64,000 nucleotides of DNA from Actinoplanes sp. TFC3 (GTDB lineage Bacteria; Actinomycetota; Actinomycetes; Mycobacteriales; Micromonosporaceae). The position numbers were made by a program, and so were the translations under genes. The DNA lies in the NCBI RefSeq assembly GCF_001553785.1, contig NZ_LOJP01000001.1:2981280-3045279 (forward strand), given 5' to 3'. Below, in pieces: positions 48,891 through 57,198 of this stretch (position 1 is the first letter of the stretch; every line of letters begins with the position of its first letter). The notes below the pieces were generated by a model that was not told where the DNA came from, did not search any database, and was given only the letters and a program-made list of their open reading frames with translations.

Positions 48891-50660
48891 GTGGGAGACA
48901 GCGTGGCTACGGCGGTTGAGCAGCGTCAGCGGGTTCCGCAGGGCGGCGGGAAGACGTCTTCGCGGGAGCGTGCGCCGTGGCAGCCGCCGCCGGCGCGGGT
49001 GGTGGTGGCGCGCTGCGTGCAGGTGGTGGGCGCGTTTGACGCGGTCGCCGCGGTGCTGCCGTCCTGGCACAACCGGATGGCGACGCTGGCGCACATGATG
49101 CCCACCGCCGGGATGCTGACCGCGCGCACCGCAACCGCCGTGGTCGGGTTGCTGCTGGTGTATCTGGGCGCCGGGCTGCGCCGCGGCAAGCGCCGGGCCT
49201 GGCAGCTCGCGACCGGCCTGTGTGCCCTGAGCGTGGTGCTGCACATCGTCAAGGCCACGCCCGCCCCGGCCGTGGTGGCCGCCGCCCTGCTGGGTGTCCT
49301 GATCGTCGAGCGGGACCGCTTCCATGCCCGCGGTGACGTGCGCAACCGGTGGCGGGCGCTGTGGGTGTGCGCGGGATTCCTGGCCGCCGGGTTCGTTCTG
49401 GGCTTTGTGGAGGTCGCGCTGCGCTCCCGGCAGCTGATCGGCGACGCCGGGCCGCTCGCCTGGGCCCAGCACGTGGCGCTGGGCATGATCGGCATCACCG
49501 GTCCGCTGGAGTTCGAACACCCCGTCACCGGCACCGCTGTCGAGCTGACCACCGGCACCTTCGGTTTACTGGGCTTTGTCGCCGGGGCCGTGCTCCTGCT
49601 GCGTCCGGGGACCCGGCACGCTGGTTTTCAGGCCGAGGACGAGCCGCAGGTACGAACACTGCTCACCCAGCACGGCGAAGGCGACTCCCTCGGCTACTTC
49701 GCCCTGCGCTCGGACAAGTCGATCATCTGGGCTCCCTCGCGCCGGGCAGCCGTGTCGTACCGCGTGATCAACGGCGTGAGCCTGGCCTCGGGTAACCCGC
49801 TGGGCATCGCCTCGGCGTGGCCCGACGCGATCTCGGCGTGGCTGGCCGACTGCCGCGAACACGGCTGGACCCCGGCGGTGCTGGGCTGCAACACCGCCGG
49901 CGGCACGGCGTACCAGCGCTTCGGTCTGGACGCCATCGAGCTCGGCGACGAGGCCATCATCGACACCGCCGCGTTCACTTTGGAGGGCCGGTCGATGCGG
50001 ACCGTACGTCAGGCGGTTGGCCGGGCCCGCCGGGCCGGCTACACCTGCCAGGTGGTCCGGCCCCGCGACCTGGACGACGAGACCCTGGAGCGGGCCCGGC
50101 AGTGTGCCGTGGCGTTCCGGCAGGGCAGTGTGGAGCGTGGCTTCTCGATGGCGTTGTCGCGCTTCGGTGACCCGGCCGACGGCGACTGCCTGCTGGTGCT
50201 GTGCCACGACGGCGAGGGCCGCCTGCGCGGGCTGCTGCAGTTCGTGCCGTGGGGCGGCAACGGCCTGTCGCTGGACCTGATGCGCGCCGATCGGGGGGCC
50301 GACAACGGCATCACCGAGCTGATGATCGTCAGCGCGGTGGAGGCCGCACCCGAGCTGGGGGTCAAGCAGGTGTCGCTGAACTTCGCGGTGCTGCGCTCGG
50401 TGTTCGCCCGGGCCGAGCAACTCGGCGCCGGACCGGTCATCCGGTTGTGGGCGCGGGCCCTGCGAGCCGTGTCGGGGCTGTGGCAGATCGAGTCGCTGTA
50501 CCGGGCCAACGCCAAGTATCAGCCGTGCTGGCAGCCGCGGTTCCTGTGCTTCCCGTCGGCCCGGGACCTGTCGCGGGTCACCGTCGCCGCGCTCAGCGCC
50601 GAGGCGTTCCTGCCCTCCGGGCGTGCTCGCCGTACCCCCGAGCGTGGTCCGTGCGCCTGA
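48891..50660 (+). CDS. DUF2156 (MprF/LysX-type) membrane aminoacyl-transferase-like protein
   Basis: A 589-residue protein. About five to six membrane helices (~35-245) precede a DUF2156 domain (~255-575) of the phosphatidylglycerol lysyltransferase C-terminal type. Typical segments are GDSLGYFALRSDKSIIW, AWLADCREHGWTPAVLGCN and MSLDLM-like LSLDLMRADRGADNGITELMI. The family moves an amino acid from tRNA to a lipid, which alters surface charge. The membrane part is shorter than in MprF. Start is a GTG at 48891. It heads a three-gene operon. Confidence 0.82.
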   Translation: MGDSVATAVEQRQRVPQGGGKTSSRERAPWQPPPARVVVARCVQVVGAFDAVAAVLPSWHNRMATLAHMMPTAGMLTARTATAVVGLLLVYLGAGLRRGKRRAWQLATGLCALSVVLHIVKATPAPAVVAAALLGVLIVERDRFHARGDVRNRWRALWVCAGFLAAGFVLGFVEVALRSRQLIGDAGPLAWAQHVALGMIGITGPLEFEHPVTGTAVELTTGTFGLLGFVAGAVLLLRPGTRHAGFQAEDEPQVRTLLTQHGEGDSLGYFALRSDKSIIWAPSRRAAVSYRVINGVSLASGNPLGIASAWPDAISAWLADCREHGWTPAVLGCNTAGGTAYQRFGLDAIELGDEAIIDTAAFTLEGRSMRTVRQAVGRARRAGYTCQVVRPRDLDDETLERARQCAVAFRQGSVERGFSMALSRFGDPADGDCLLVLCHDGEGRLRGLLQFVPWGGNGLSLDLMRADRGADNGITELMIVSAVEAAPELGVKQVSLNFAVLRSVFARAEQLGAGPVIRLWARALRAVSGLWQIESLYRANAKYQPCWQPRFLCFPSARDLSRVTVAALSAEAFLPSGRARRTPERGPCA

Positions 50661-51334
50661 CCGGTCTTCCGCTGATCGCTCTGGCGGGCTCCGGCGCCCT
50701 CGCGGCCCTGGCTCTGACGATCCGGTTCTGGTCGCGCGGCGGGCGCCGGCGCCGGTTGCTCACCCGTACGACCGGAGTTCTCTGCGTGCAGATCCTCGCC
50801 GTCGCCGCCGTCGCCCTGGCCTACAACCGCGCCCAGACGTTCTACCCGTCCTGGTCGGATCTGGTCGCCGAGGGGTCGGCAGCCGCGCCGCCCCCACCAC
50901 CACCGGCCGCCGCGGGCCCGGCCGACCCCGCGCCCACCAGCCTGGCGTGGGCCGGCGCACCGGTCCAGGTGAGCGCCCCCGCCGGCTACGCCACCCGCTC
51001 ACCCGTCCGGTTCCCCGTGATTGTCGTGCTCGGCGGGCCGGAGCACCTCCCGCCGGTGCCCGACGCGGTCGTTGTCGCCGTCAGCCCGCCCGCCGGCACC
51101 CGCGCGAGCGCTCTGGCCCCCGTGATCACCGGGCTGCAGCGCCGGGCCCGGGTCACCGAGCACGGCTGGGTGCTGCTCACCGACGACCGGCACCAGCGGC
51201 TGGCCAAGCAGCTCAGCGCGGGCTCGTCCTTCGCCTCTGCCCCGGTCGTCGTCACCGGGGGGCGATGGGAAGCCGCGCTCACCGAGGCGGCCGACCGGCT
51301 CCCCGCCCCTCTGGCCAAGCCGGTGGTCCCGTGA
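50651..51334 (+). CDS. Membrane protein, decayed paralogue of the next esterase
   Basis: A 227-residue protein with two membrane helices (~5-25, ~38-55) and a Pro-rich stalk. Its layout matches the downstream esterase: after the second helix both have NR-x-T-x-Y/F-x-SWS-x-L (here NRAQTFYPSWSDL), and both later have RFPVIxxLxG (here VRFPVIVVLGG). It lacks the serine elbow and the C-terminal half of the hydrolase. It starts with a GTG 10 bases inside the DUF2156 gene. It may regulate or anchor a partner. Confidence 0.7.
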   Translation: MRLTGLPLIALAGSGALAALALTIRFWSRGGRRRRLLTRTTGVLCVQILAVAAVALAYNRAQTFYPSWSDLVAEGSAAAPPPPPPAAAGPADPAPTSLAWAGAPVQVSAPAGYATRSPVRFPVIVVLGGPEHLPPVPDAVVVAVSPPAGTRASALAPVITGLQRRARVTEHGWVLLTDDRHQRLAKQLSAGSSFASAPVVVTGGRWEAALTEAADRLPAPLAKPVVP

Positions 51335-52368
51335 CCATCGACGGCACCGCCACCATCGTGGCCGGGGTGGTGATTACGCTGCTCGCCACCGTGGCCCTGG
51401 CGTTCTTCTGGGACCGCCGTGCTGTGGCCGGTCGCATCCTTCTGGCCGTGCTCGCGATCCTGCCCCTGGCCGCCACCAGCGCGCTGCAGGCCAACCGGCT
51501 CACCGCGACGTACGAATCCTGGTCGGCTCTGTTCGGTGGGTCCGCCCAGGCCGCCTCGCTGACCTCCAGCCTGCCCCCGGCCAGCCGTCCGCGCCCCGGC
51601 GGCGGGCGTCTGCTCACCGTCACCGTCCCCGGCGAGGCCAGCGGCCTCAGCCTGACGATGGGCGTCTACCTGCCGGCCACCTACGACACCCCGGCCGGGG
51701 CAGATCAGCGGTTCCCGGTCATCGAGGCGTTGCACGGCTACCCCGGCTCCCCCAGCACCTGGATCCGCCGCCTCAACGTGGTCCGCGTGCTTGACGAGGA
51801 GATAGCCGCCCAGCGCATGGCCCCGACCGTGGTGCTGTTCCCGTACCAGACGCCGCGGCGGTTGCTGGACACCGAATGCACCAACCTGACCGGCGGCCCG
51901 CAGAGCGAAACGTTCGTCACCGCCGACGTCGCCGCCTACGCCGCCGAGCATCTGCGGGTGCGCACCGACCGCGAGAGCTGGGGGCTGATCGGCTACTCCG
52001 CCGGCGGCTACTGCGCCATGAACCTCGCCCTGCGCCACCCCGAGCGCTATGCCGCCGCCGCGTCGCTGTCCGGCGATGCCAAGCCGGGCATCACCATCGG
52101 GGACAAGAGCGAGAACACCACCAACAACATCGGCTGGCGCCTGCAGAACCTGCCCCCACCCAGGATTGCCCTGTACGTCTCCTGGGCCGCCGACGACAGT
52201 CAATCGCGCACCGGCTCCAGCCTCGTCGCCCGCCTGGCCCGGCCCCCGATCGCGCTGACGACGGCCGAGCTGGCCCGCGGCGGGCACAGCCACGCCCTTT
52301 GGCGGCGCATGGAAGCCCCGGCCTTCGACTGGCTCTCCGCCCACCTGGCCCGGCCCCGCACCGCCTAG
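51331..52368 (+). CDS. Membrane-anchored esterase (EsteraseD/antigen-85 type)
   Basis: A 345-residue protein with two N-terminal helices (~5-25, ~35-52), stalk, and an esterase domain (~85-340). It shows VIEALHGYPGSPSTW, nucleophile elbow LIGYSAGGYCAMNLAL, a likely acid in SWAADDSQS and a C-terminal His in RGGHSHALW. The fold is that of EsteraseD and mycolyltransferases. It acts outside the membrane, perhaps on acylated lipids or wall polymers. The GTG start overlaps the previous stop by four bases. Confidence 0.82.
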   Translation: MTIDGTATIVAGVVITLLATVALAFFWDRRAVAGRILLAVLAILPLAATSALQANRLTATYESWSALFGGSAQAASLTSSLPPASRPRPGGGRLLTVTVPGEASGLSLTMGVYLPATYDTPAGADQRFPVIEALHGYPGSPSTWIRRLNVVRVLDEEIAAQRMAPTVVLFPYQTPRRLLDTECTNLTGGPQSETFVTADVAAYAAEHLRVRTDRESWGLIGYSAGGYCAMNLALRHPERYAAAASLSGDAKPGITIGDKSENTTNNIGWRLQNLPPPRIALYVSWAADDSQSRTGSSLVARLARPPIALTTAELARGGHSHALWRRMEAPAFDWLSAHLARPRTA

Positions 52369-52784
52369 GTTTGGCTGCGCTCAGAGGCGGCAGGCCGGCA
52401 CCGTGCTCGGCAGCGGTCTGGCGGGGTTCGTCGGCGCCGGAGGGGACGTGCTCGGCTGCCTGGGCGACGCCGGCGATGGTGGCGGCGAGATACGCGGAGC
52501 CCTGGCCGCCTGCCCGACGCTGCGGGCGATCCCGGCAGTGGTGGCTCTTCCTCGTACACCGAAGAACCGCCGGGTGCGTGGGATGCCGGAATCGACCGGC
52601 CGGCCGGCAATTATGAATGCCCATCAATTCGGCGGAATGCCATTCCGGCATCACCGTTCGAAAGACCCGGACAGCCCATAACCCGTACAAGCGTGACGGT
52701 TAACCGCCGATTTTCGAACATCTCTTGACATTAATGAGAGGTAAACGGCCATGATGTAACACCACCGACCTCAGTGGAGAACAA
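52369..52784. other. Intergenic region before the GH43 gene
   Basis: The first half is GC-rich without a convincing gene. A 15-base palindrome (CGGAATG-C-CATTCCG, 52633-52647) lies in it. The second half is AT-richer and holds a TTGACA box (52725-52730), an 8-base palindrome CATTAATG just after it, and a possible -10 near 52750-52755, so the GH43 promoter is probably here. Confidence 0.5.
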
Positions 52785-54227
52785 ATGATCACATCAAGTG
52801 CCCGGCGCGGCTCCCTGCGCCTGGCCACCGCCCTCACCGCTTCGCTCTCCCTGGCCGCCGGCCTGCTCGGCGCCTCAGCCATGCCGTCGGTCGCCGTCCC
52901 GGCCCAGCCGTCCACCGCCGCCCCGGCCGCTGCCCCGGCTGCCGCACTGGCTGCCGCGCCGGCCGGCCCGGTCATCGATCAGAACTTCGCCGACCCCGAT
53001 GTCATGAAGGTCGGTAAGACCTATTACGCCTACGCCACGAACAGCGACGGCCGGCACATCAAGTGGGCCACCTCCACCGACCTGGTCACCTGGACCGTGC
53101 AGGCCAGCGACGCGCTGCCCACGCTGGGCGCCTGGGCCGACTCCGACTGGTCGTTCCCGTCCGGCGGCTCCGGTGACCACGGCGTCTGGGCCCCCGAGGT
53201 GTTCGCCACCGGCTCGAAGAGCTTCGTCATGTGGTACACCGCGCACGACCGCGCGTCGGGCAAGCAGTGCATCGGAGCGGCCACGGCTACCTCGCCCGGC
53301 GGCCCGTTCGTGCCGCAGAGCACCAGCCTGATCTGCACCCCGGAGACCGGCGGGGTGATCGACGCGTCCTCGTACACCGAGGGCAACAAGCGCTACGTGC
53401 TGTGGAAGAACGACGGCAACTGCTGCGGTCAGGACACCTGGCTGCACCTGCAGAAGGTCAGCGACAACGGGCTGCGCCGTACCGGCAGCGAGACCCAGCT
53501 GATCAAGCAGAACAAGCCGTTCGAGGGCACCCTGGTCGAGGCGCCGACGCTGTGGAAGCACGGCAAGACGTACGTGCTGTTCTACTCGGGCAACTTCTTC
53601 GGCAACAACAGCTACATCAGCAGCTACGCCACCTCGACCGATCTGAAGGGCCCGTACACCAAGGCGGCAGCCCCGCTGATGACCACCGACGCCTTCGCCG
53701 GCGCCGTGCGCGGACCCGGCGGGCAGGACATCGTGACCGGCCCGGACGGCAAGGACCGGATCATCTTCCACGGCTGGGACCCGACCTACACCTACCGGGC
53801 CGTGTACTCCGCGCGCCTGGACTGGCAGGACGGCCGGCCCATCGTGGAGGGCGCGAAGATCCGCTACGAGGCCGAGGACGCGAACTTCACCCGGGCCAAC
53901 GCCCGCTACGCCGCCAACGGCGCCAGCAACGGCGTCGTGGTCGGTGGCATCGACTTCGCCGACAGCCGGGTCACCTTCAGCGTCTACGTCCCCCGGGCCG
54001 GCGACTACCGCCTGTTCACCCGCTACGCCAACGGATCCGACGCCGGTGCGGCCAGCCACTCGCTGTTCGTCAACAACGCCGCCGCCGGAACCGTTGACTA
54101 CCCCAACACCGGCTGGGACAACTGGCAGGTCACCGAGCGCAGCGTGACCCTCAAGGCCGGCACCAACACCATCTCGTACGGCAAGGGCGCGAACTTCGCC
54201 GAAATCGACGCGATCGACGTCGCCTGA
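52785..54227 (+). CDS. Secreted GH43-type glycosidase with C-terminal CBM
   Basis: A 480-residue exported enzyme: signal peptide and Pro/Ala-rich linker (~1-60), a five-bladed GH43 domain (~62-350) and a beta-sandwich carbohydrate-binding module (~355-480). The catalytic base Asp is in NFADPDVMKVGKTYY; the acid Glu probably lies in EGTLVEAPTLWK. The CBM opens with IRYEAEDANFT, typical of CBM6/35. It should remove arabinose or xylose side chains from plant polysaccharides. AGTGGAGA precedes the ATG. Confidence 0.87.
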   Translation: MITSSARRGSLRLATALTASLSLAAGLLGASAMPSVAVPAQPSTAAPAAAPAAALAAAPAGPVIDQNFADPDVMKVGKTYYAYATNSDGRHIKWATSTDLVTWTVQASDALPTLGAWADSDWSFPSGGSGDHGVWAPEVFATGSKSFVMWYTAHDRASGKQCIGAATATSPGGPFVPQSTSLICTPETGGVIDASSYTEGNKRYVLWKNDGNCCGQDTWLHLQKVSDNGLRRTGSETQLIKQNKPFEGTLVEAPTLWKHGKTYVLFYSGNFFGNNSYISSYATSTDLKGPYTKAAAPLMTTDAFAGAVRGPGGQDIVTGPDGKDRIIFHGWDPTYTYRAVYSARLDWQDGRPIVEGAKIRYEAEDANFTRANARYAANGASNGVVVGGIDFADSRVTFSVYVPRAGDYRLFTRYANGSDAGAASHSLFVNNAAAGTVDYPNTGWDNWQVTERSVTLKAGTNTISYGKGANFAEIDAIDVA

Positions 54228-54244
54228 CCCAGGTCCGGGTCCAG

Positions 54245-54279
54245 CGCCAGGGCGACCGGCCACCCCGGTCGCCCTGGCG
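54245..54279 (+). terminator. Strong terminator after the GH43 gene
   Basis: A perfect 15-base stem (CGCCAGGGCGACCGG and its complement) with a 5-base loop starts 17 bases after the stop codon and is followed by TTTGCTT. Confidence 0.88.
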
Positions 54280-54306
54280 TTTGCTTACTCCCCGGACCGG
54301 CCAGCC

Positions 54307-54329
54307 GACGGCCGGGGCCCGGGGCCGTC
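54307..54329 (-). terminator. Candidate terminator of the polyketide operon
   Basis: GACGGCC (54307-54313) and GGCCGTC (54323-54329) form a stem with a GC-rich 9-base centre, 77 bases downstream of the minus-strand stop at 54406. No T-tract is present, so this is tentative. Confidence 0.4.
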
Positions 54330-54405
54330 ACCTTCACGGCCTCATCCCCCGTCACGGCCGTGTGGTCCCCACCGCGACCGCCACCCGGGCCACGGCCCAG
54401 GCGAC

Positions 54406-55842
54406 CTACGGCGTTGACGCCGTTGGTCTCTGAGCCGACAGATGCTCGTCCAGCAGCCCGGCCACCGCGTCCAGGGTGACGTCCCCGCCGGCCAGCGCGA
54501 TCGCCACCTGCTCGAAGGTTTCCAGGATGGCCCGGATCTCGGCCGGGGCCAGCACCGCGGTGTCCGCCATCAGCGACAGCTCGATCCGTTGCGCGGTGCC
54601 CCGCGTGTCCAGGAACAGCGCCACCCCCTCCGCCTCGGTCTTCTGGGGCCAGCTGAACGTCGTGCTCCGCGCCAACTGGGCCAGCGCTTGCGGGGTGGTG
54701 GCGACCGGGCCGGCGGGCCGGGGCAGCGTGGACCACATGTCGTTGAACTGGCCGCCGGGATCGAAGGCCGCCCCGCGGGCGTCGGCGGCGCCGCGGAACA
54801 CCCGGGCCGCGGCGCGCTGGTCGTAGCGGGCATGCTGGCGGGCCCTGGTCATCACGCTGTCGCTCTGGGCCAGCAGGTCCTTGAACGAGGTGGCCGTCAG
54901 GTCGACCGCGCACAGGACGGCCTGGTTGAGGCTGGTCACCGTGAAGAACAGATCCGGGGTCGTACGGTTGCTGTGCATGACGTCGAGGGGATAGAACGGG
55001 CCGGGCAGGAACGGGCGCAACAGGCTGGTGGTGATCGCCAGCAGCAGCACCGAGGTAGTGGTCCGATACCGGCGGGCGGCCGCGCGCAGGGCGACCGGGA
55101 TGGCGTCGGATTCGAGTTCGCCGCGGAAGAACCGGGGTGATTCCGGGGCGCGCCGGGCCGGGAGCATGCCCTGCGACATGCGGGCGAGCTGGGCGCGCAT
55201 GTGGTGCATGGCGTCGACGGTGAGCAGCTGACCGGCCGGGGATCCCTCGAAGGTGGCCAGGTCCACCGGTTGCAGCGCCGGGCGGGGCGGCGGCGGATCC
55301 TGGCGTTTGACCCGTGCCTGCAGCAGCGCACTCAGTTCGGCGACCAGGATCTCCGCGCTGGTGTAGTCGGCCGACAGGTGCGAGACGGCGAACACCACAA
55401 GGATCGGGATGTTGTCCTGGGTGGCAACGGCAAACCGTACCGGTAACTCCTCGCCGTGCTCGAAGGCCCGCGAGCTGAAGCGCTGCAGGCAGCCGGTCAC
55501 GATGTCGGTGAAGCTGACCGGGTCGTCGGCGGCGCGGTCGATGACCTCGACGCTCAGCGTGCCCGAAGCGAGCACCTCCTGGCTGGCCTGGCCGCGGGCC
55601 GGCGCGCGGTACAACGTACACAAAGCTTCATGGCGGTTGAGGATCTCCCCGATCTGTTCGAAAACCTCTTCGAGGCTCATCAGCAACGGGACGGGCAGCC
55701 AGCGGGTCAGCACAAAGAACGGCTTGACCTCCGGCAGCCAGTCCTGGAACAGGTCCCAAGTGCCTTGCTGGCCCCAGGCCAAGGCTGCGGTGCGCGAGCG
55801 TCCACCGTAGAACTCGATCTGCGCGGTACGTTGGGTGATCAC
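54406..55842 (-). CDS. Stand-alone condensation-domain acyltransferase
   Basis: A 478-residue protein of the nonribosomal-peptide condensation fold, without adenylation or carrier domains. The HHxxxDG motif reads SHLSADY: the second (catalytic) His and the Asp are kept, the Gly is lost. Such free condensation enzymes join a carrier-bound acyl chain to an alcohol or amine. As the last gene of the polyketide operon it is the likely release enzyme. The GTG start overlaps the MATE stop (GTGA). Confidence 0.82.
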   Translation of the reverse strand: MITQRTAQIEFYGGRSRTAALAWGQQGTWDLFQDWLPEVKPFFVLTRWLPVPLLMSLEEVFEQIGEILNRHEALCTLYRAPARGQASQEVLASGTLSVEVIDRAADDPVSFTDIVTGCLQRFSSRAFEHGEELPVRFAVATQDNIPILVVFAVSHLSADYTSAEILVAELSALLQARVKRQDPPPPRPALQPVDLATFEGSPAGQLLTVDAMHHMRAQLARMSQGMLPARRAPESPRFFRGELESDAIPVALRAAARRYRTTTSVLLLAITTSLLRPFLPGPFYPLDVMHSNRTTPDLFFTVTSLNQAVLCAVDLTATSFKDLLAQSDSVMTRARQHARYDQRAAARVFRGAADARGAAFDPGGQFNDMWSTLPRPAGPVATTPQALAQLARSTTFSWPQKTEAEGVALFLDTRGTAQRIELSLMADTAVLAPAEIRAILETFEQVAIALAGGDVTLDAVAGLLDEHLSAQRPTASTP

Positions 55843-57185
55843 AACAGGGTTCCCGTCCGGGTGAGGGCGGACACGGGACGCGCGAACAGCACGTGCCGCA
55901 GGCAGAAGATGGAGTACGTCAACCCGGCCGTCCAACTGGCCACCACGGCCCACATCACCGCGTCGATGCCGAACGGGCCGTTGAGCAACCAGGCGAACGG
56001 GATCTGCACCGCCACGAAGGCGATGATGGTGCAGACGAGTGGGGCCACGGTGCGCCGCGCGCCGTTGAGATAGCCGTGCAGCACGACCATCACGGTGTAC
56101 AGCACGAAGAACGGGAAGATGATGAGCAGGTAGTGCTCGGTCAGCCGGTGGGTGGCCGGGTCGGTGGTGAACAAGGCGGCGATGGGGGTACGAGCAAGCA
56201 GCACCACCGCGCTCGTCAGCACCGCCAGCCCCGCGGTCAGGCCCAGGGTTCGCAGCAGCCCGAGCCGCGCCCGGGGTTCGTCGCCGGTGCCGAGGTTCTG
56301 CGCCACGAACGCGGTGACCGCCCCCGAGAAGTCGAGGAACAGCAGGCTGGCGAACGACTCGATGCGCGACACGATGGTGAACGTGGCCATCACCGTCTCG
56401 CCGTAGAACTGGATGATCCAGACCAGCACCAGGATGCCCAGGGCCAGGATGATGTGCTGGCTGGCCAGGGGGAAGCCGAGCCGTACGGCATCGATGAGCT
56501 CCCGCCGCACGGCCGGGGTCGCGGCGCCCGGCGGGACGGGGTGCCGCCGGCGGGCGTAGGCCAGCCCGCCGAGCAGGCCCAGGGTGCTGGCGACCACGGT
56601 GGCCATGGCCGCCCCGGCGATCCCGAAGCCGAACAGCGCCAGGAACGCCCACACCAGCACGATGTTGGCCACGCTGCTCAGGCCCTGCACCCACATCGCC
56701 GCCCGCGAGTCGCCCAGCCCGCGGAAGTACGCGCTGACGGCAGCGCCGCCGAACATGCCGGGGAAGCCGATCGACAGCACGCCGAAGAACAAGCGGCAGT
56801 CCTCGGCCAGTTGGCCGTGGATGCCCATCAGGCCCAGCACCGGCCCGGCCAGCACGGTGGCCAGGATGATGCAGCCGGCCGCCCACCCCGCGGTGAGCAG
56901 GGCGAGGGCCAGCACGACACCGCGCCGTTCCCCGCCTTGCCGGGCGCCCTGCAGGTGGGCCAGCCGGATGGTGAACGCGGTGCCGAGCCCGATGAACATC
57001 GCGTTGAGCAGGTAGAACAGCGGCGCACAGGCGCCCACCGCGGCCAGTCCGGTGATGCCGACATAGCGGCCCACGGCGATGCTGTCGACCAGCAGGTAGC
57101 CCTGTTGCAGCAGGTTCGCCGCGGTCAGGGGCAGCGAGAACCGGAGTATGTGACGCAGCACCGGTCCGGTGGTCATGTCTGACAT
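55839..57185 (-). CDS. MATE-family efflux transporter
   Basis: A 448-residue protein with twelve membrane helices in two halves, typical of MATE (DinF/NorM-like) exporters driven by Na+ or H+. The halves begin near LRFSLPLTAANLLQQGYLL and near AVRLGFPLASQHIILALG. GAGGAG stands six bases before the ATG at 57185. Its place between synthase and condensation genes marks it as the likely product or self-resistance exporter. Confidence 0.87.
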   Translation of the reverse strand: MSDMTTGPVLRHILRFSLPLTAANLLQQGYLLVDSIAVGRYVGITGLAAVGACAPLFYLLNAMFIGLGTAFTIRLAHLQGARQGGERRGVVLALALLTAGWAAGCIILATVLAGPVLGLMGIHGQLAEDCRLFFGVLSIGFPGMFGGAAVSAYFRGLGDSRAAMWVQGLSSVANIVLVWAFLALFGFGIAGAAMATVVASTLGLLGGLAYARRRHPVPPGAATPAVRRELIDAVRLGFPLASQHIILALGILVLVWIIQFYGETVMATFTIVSRIESFASLLFLDFSGAVTAFVAQNLGTGDEPRARLGLLRTLGLTAGLAVLTSAVVLLARTPIAALFTTDPATHRLTEHYLLIIFPFFVLYTVMVVLHGYLNGARRTVAPLVCTIIAFVAVQIPFAWLLNGPFGIDAVMWAVVASWTAGLTYSIFCLRHVLFARPVSALTRTGTLL

Positions 57186-57198
57186 GCCCGCTCCTCGC

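Noticed and set aside
52369..52690. Minus-strand frame with a phrase like GQGSAYLAATIAGVAQAAEHV, resembling the end of a sugar kinase
   Set aside because: Only one short phrase looks familiar, there is no start or second motif, and the GC-rich region gives open frames on both strands. It could be a gene remnant, but it cannot be supported.
54406..56886. Long N-terminal extension of the condensation protein
   Set aside because: The extra residues before 55842 are an out-of-frame reading of the MATE gene; the GTG at 55842 overlaps the MATE stop in the usual coupled way.
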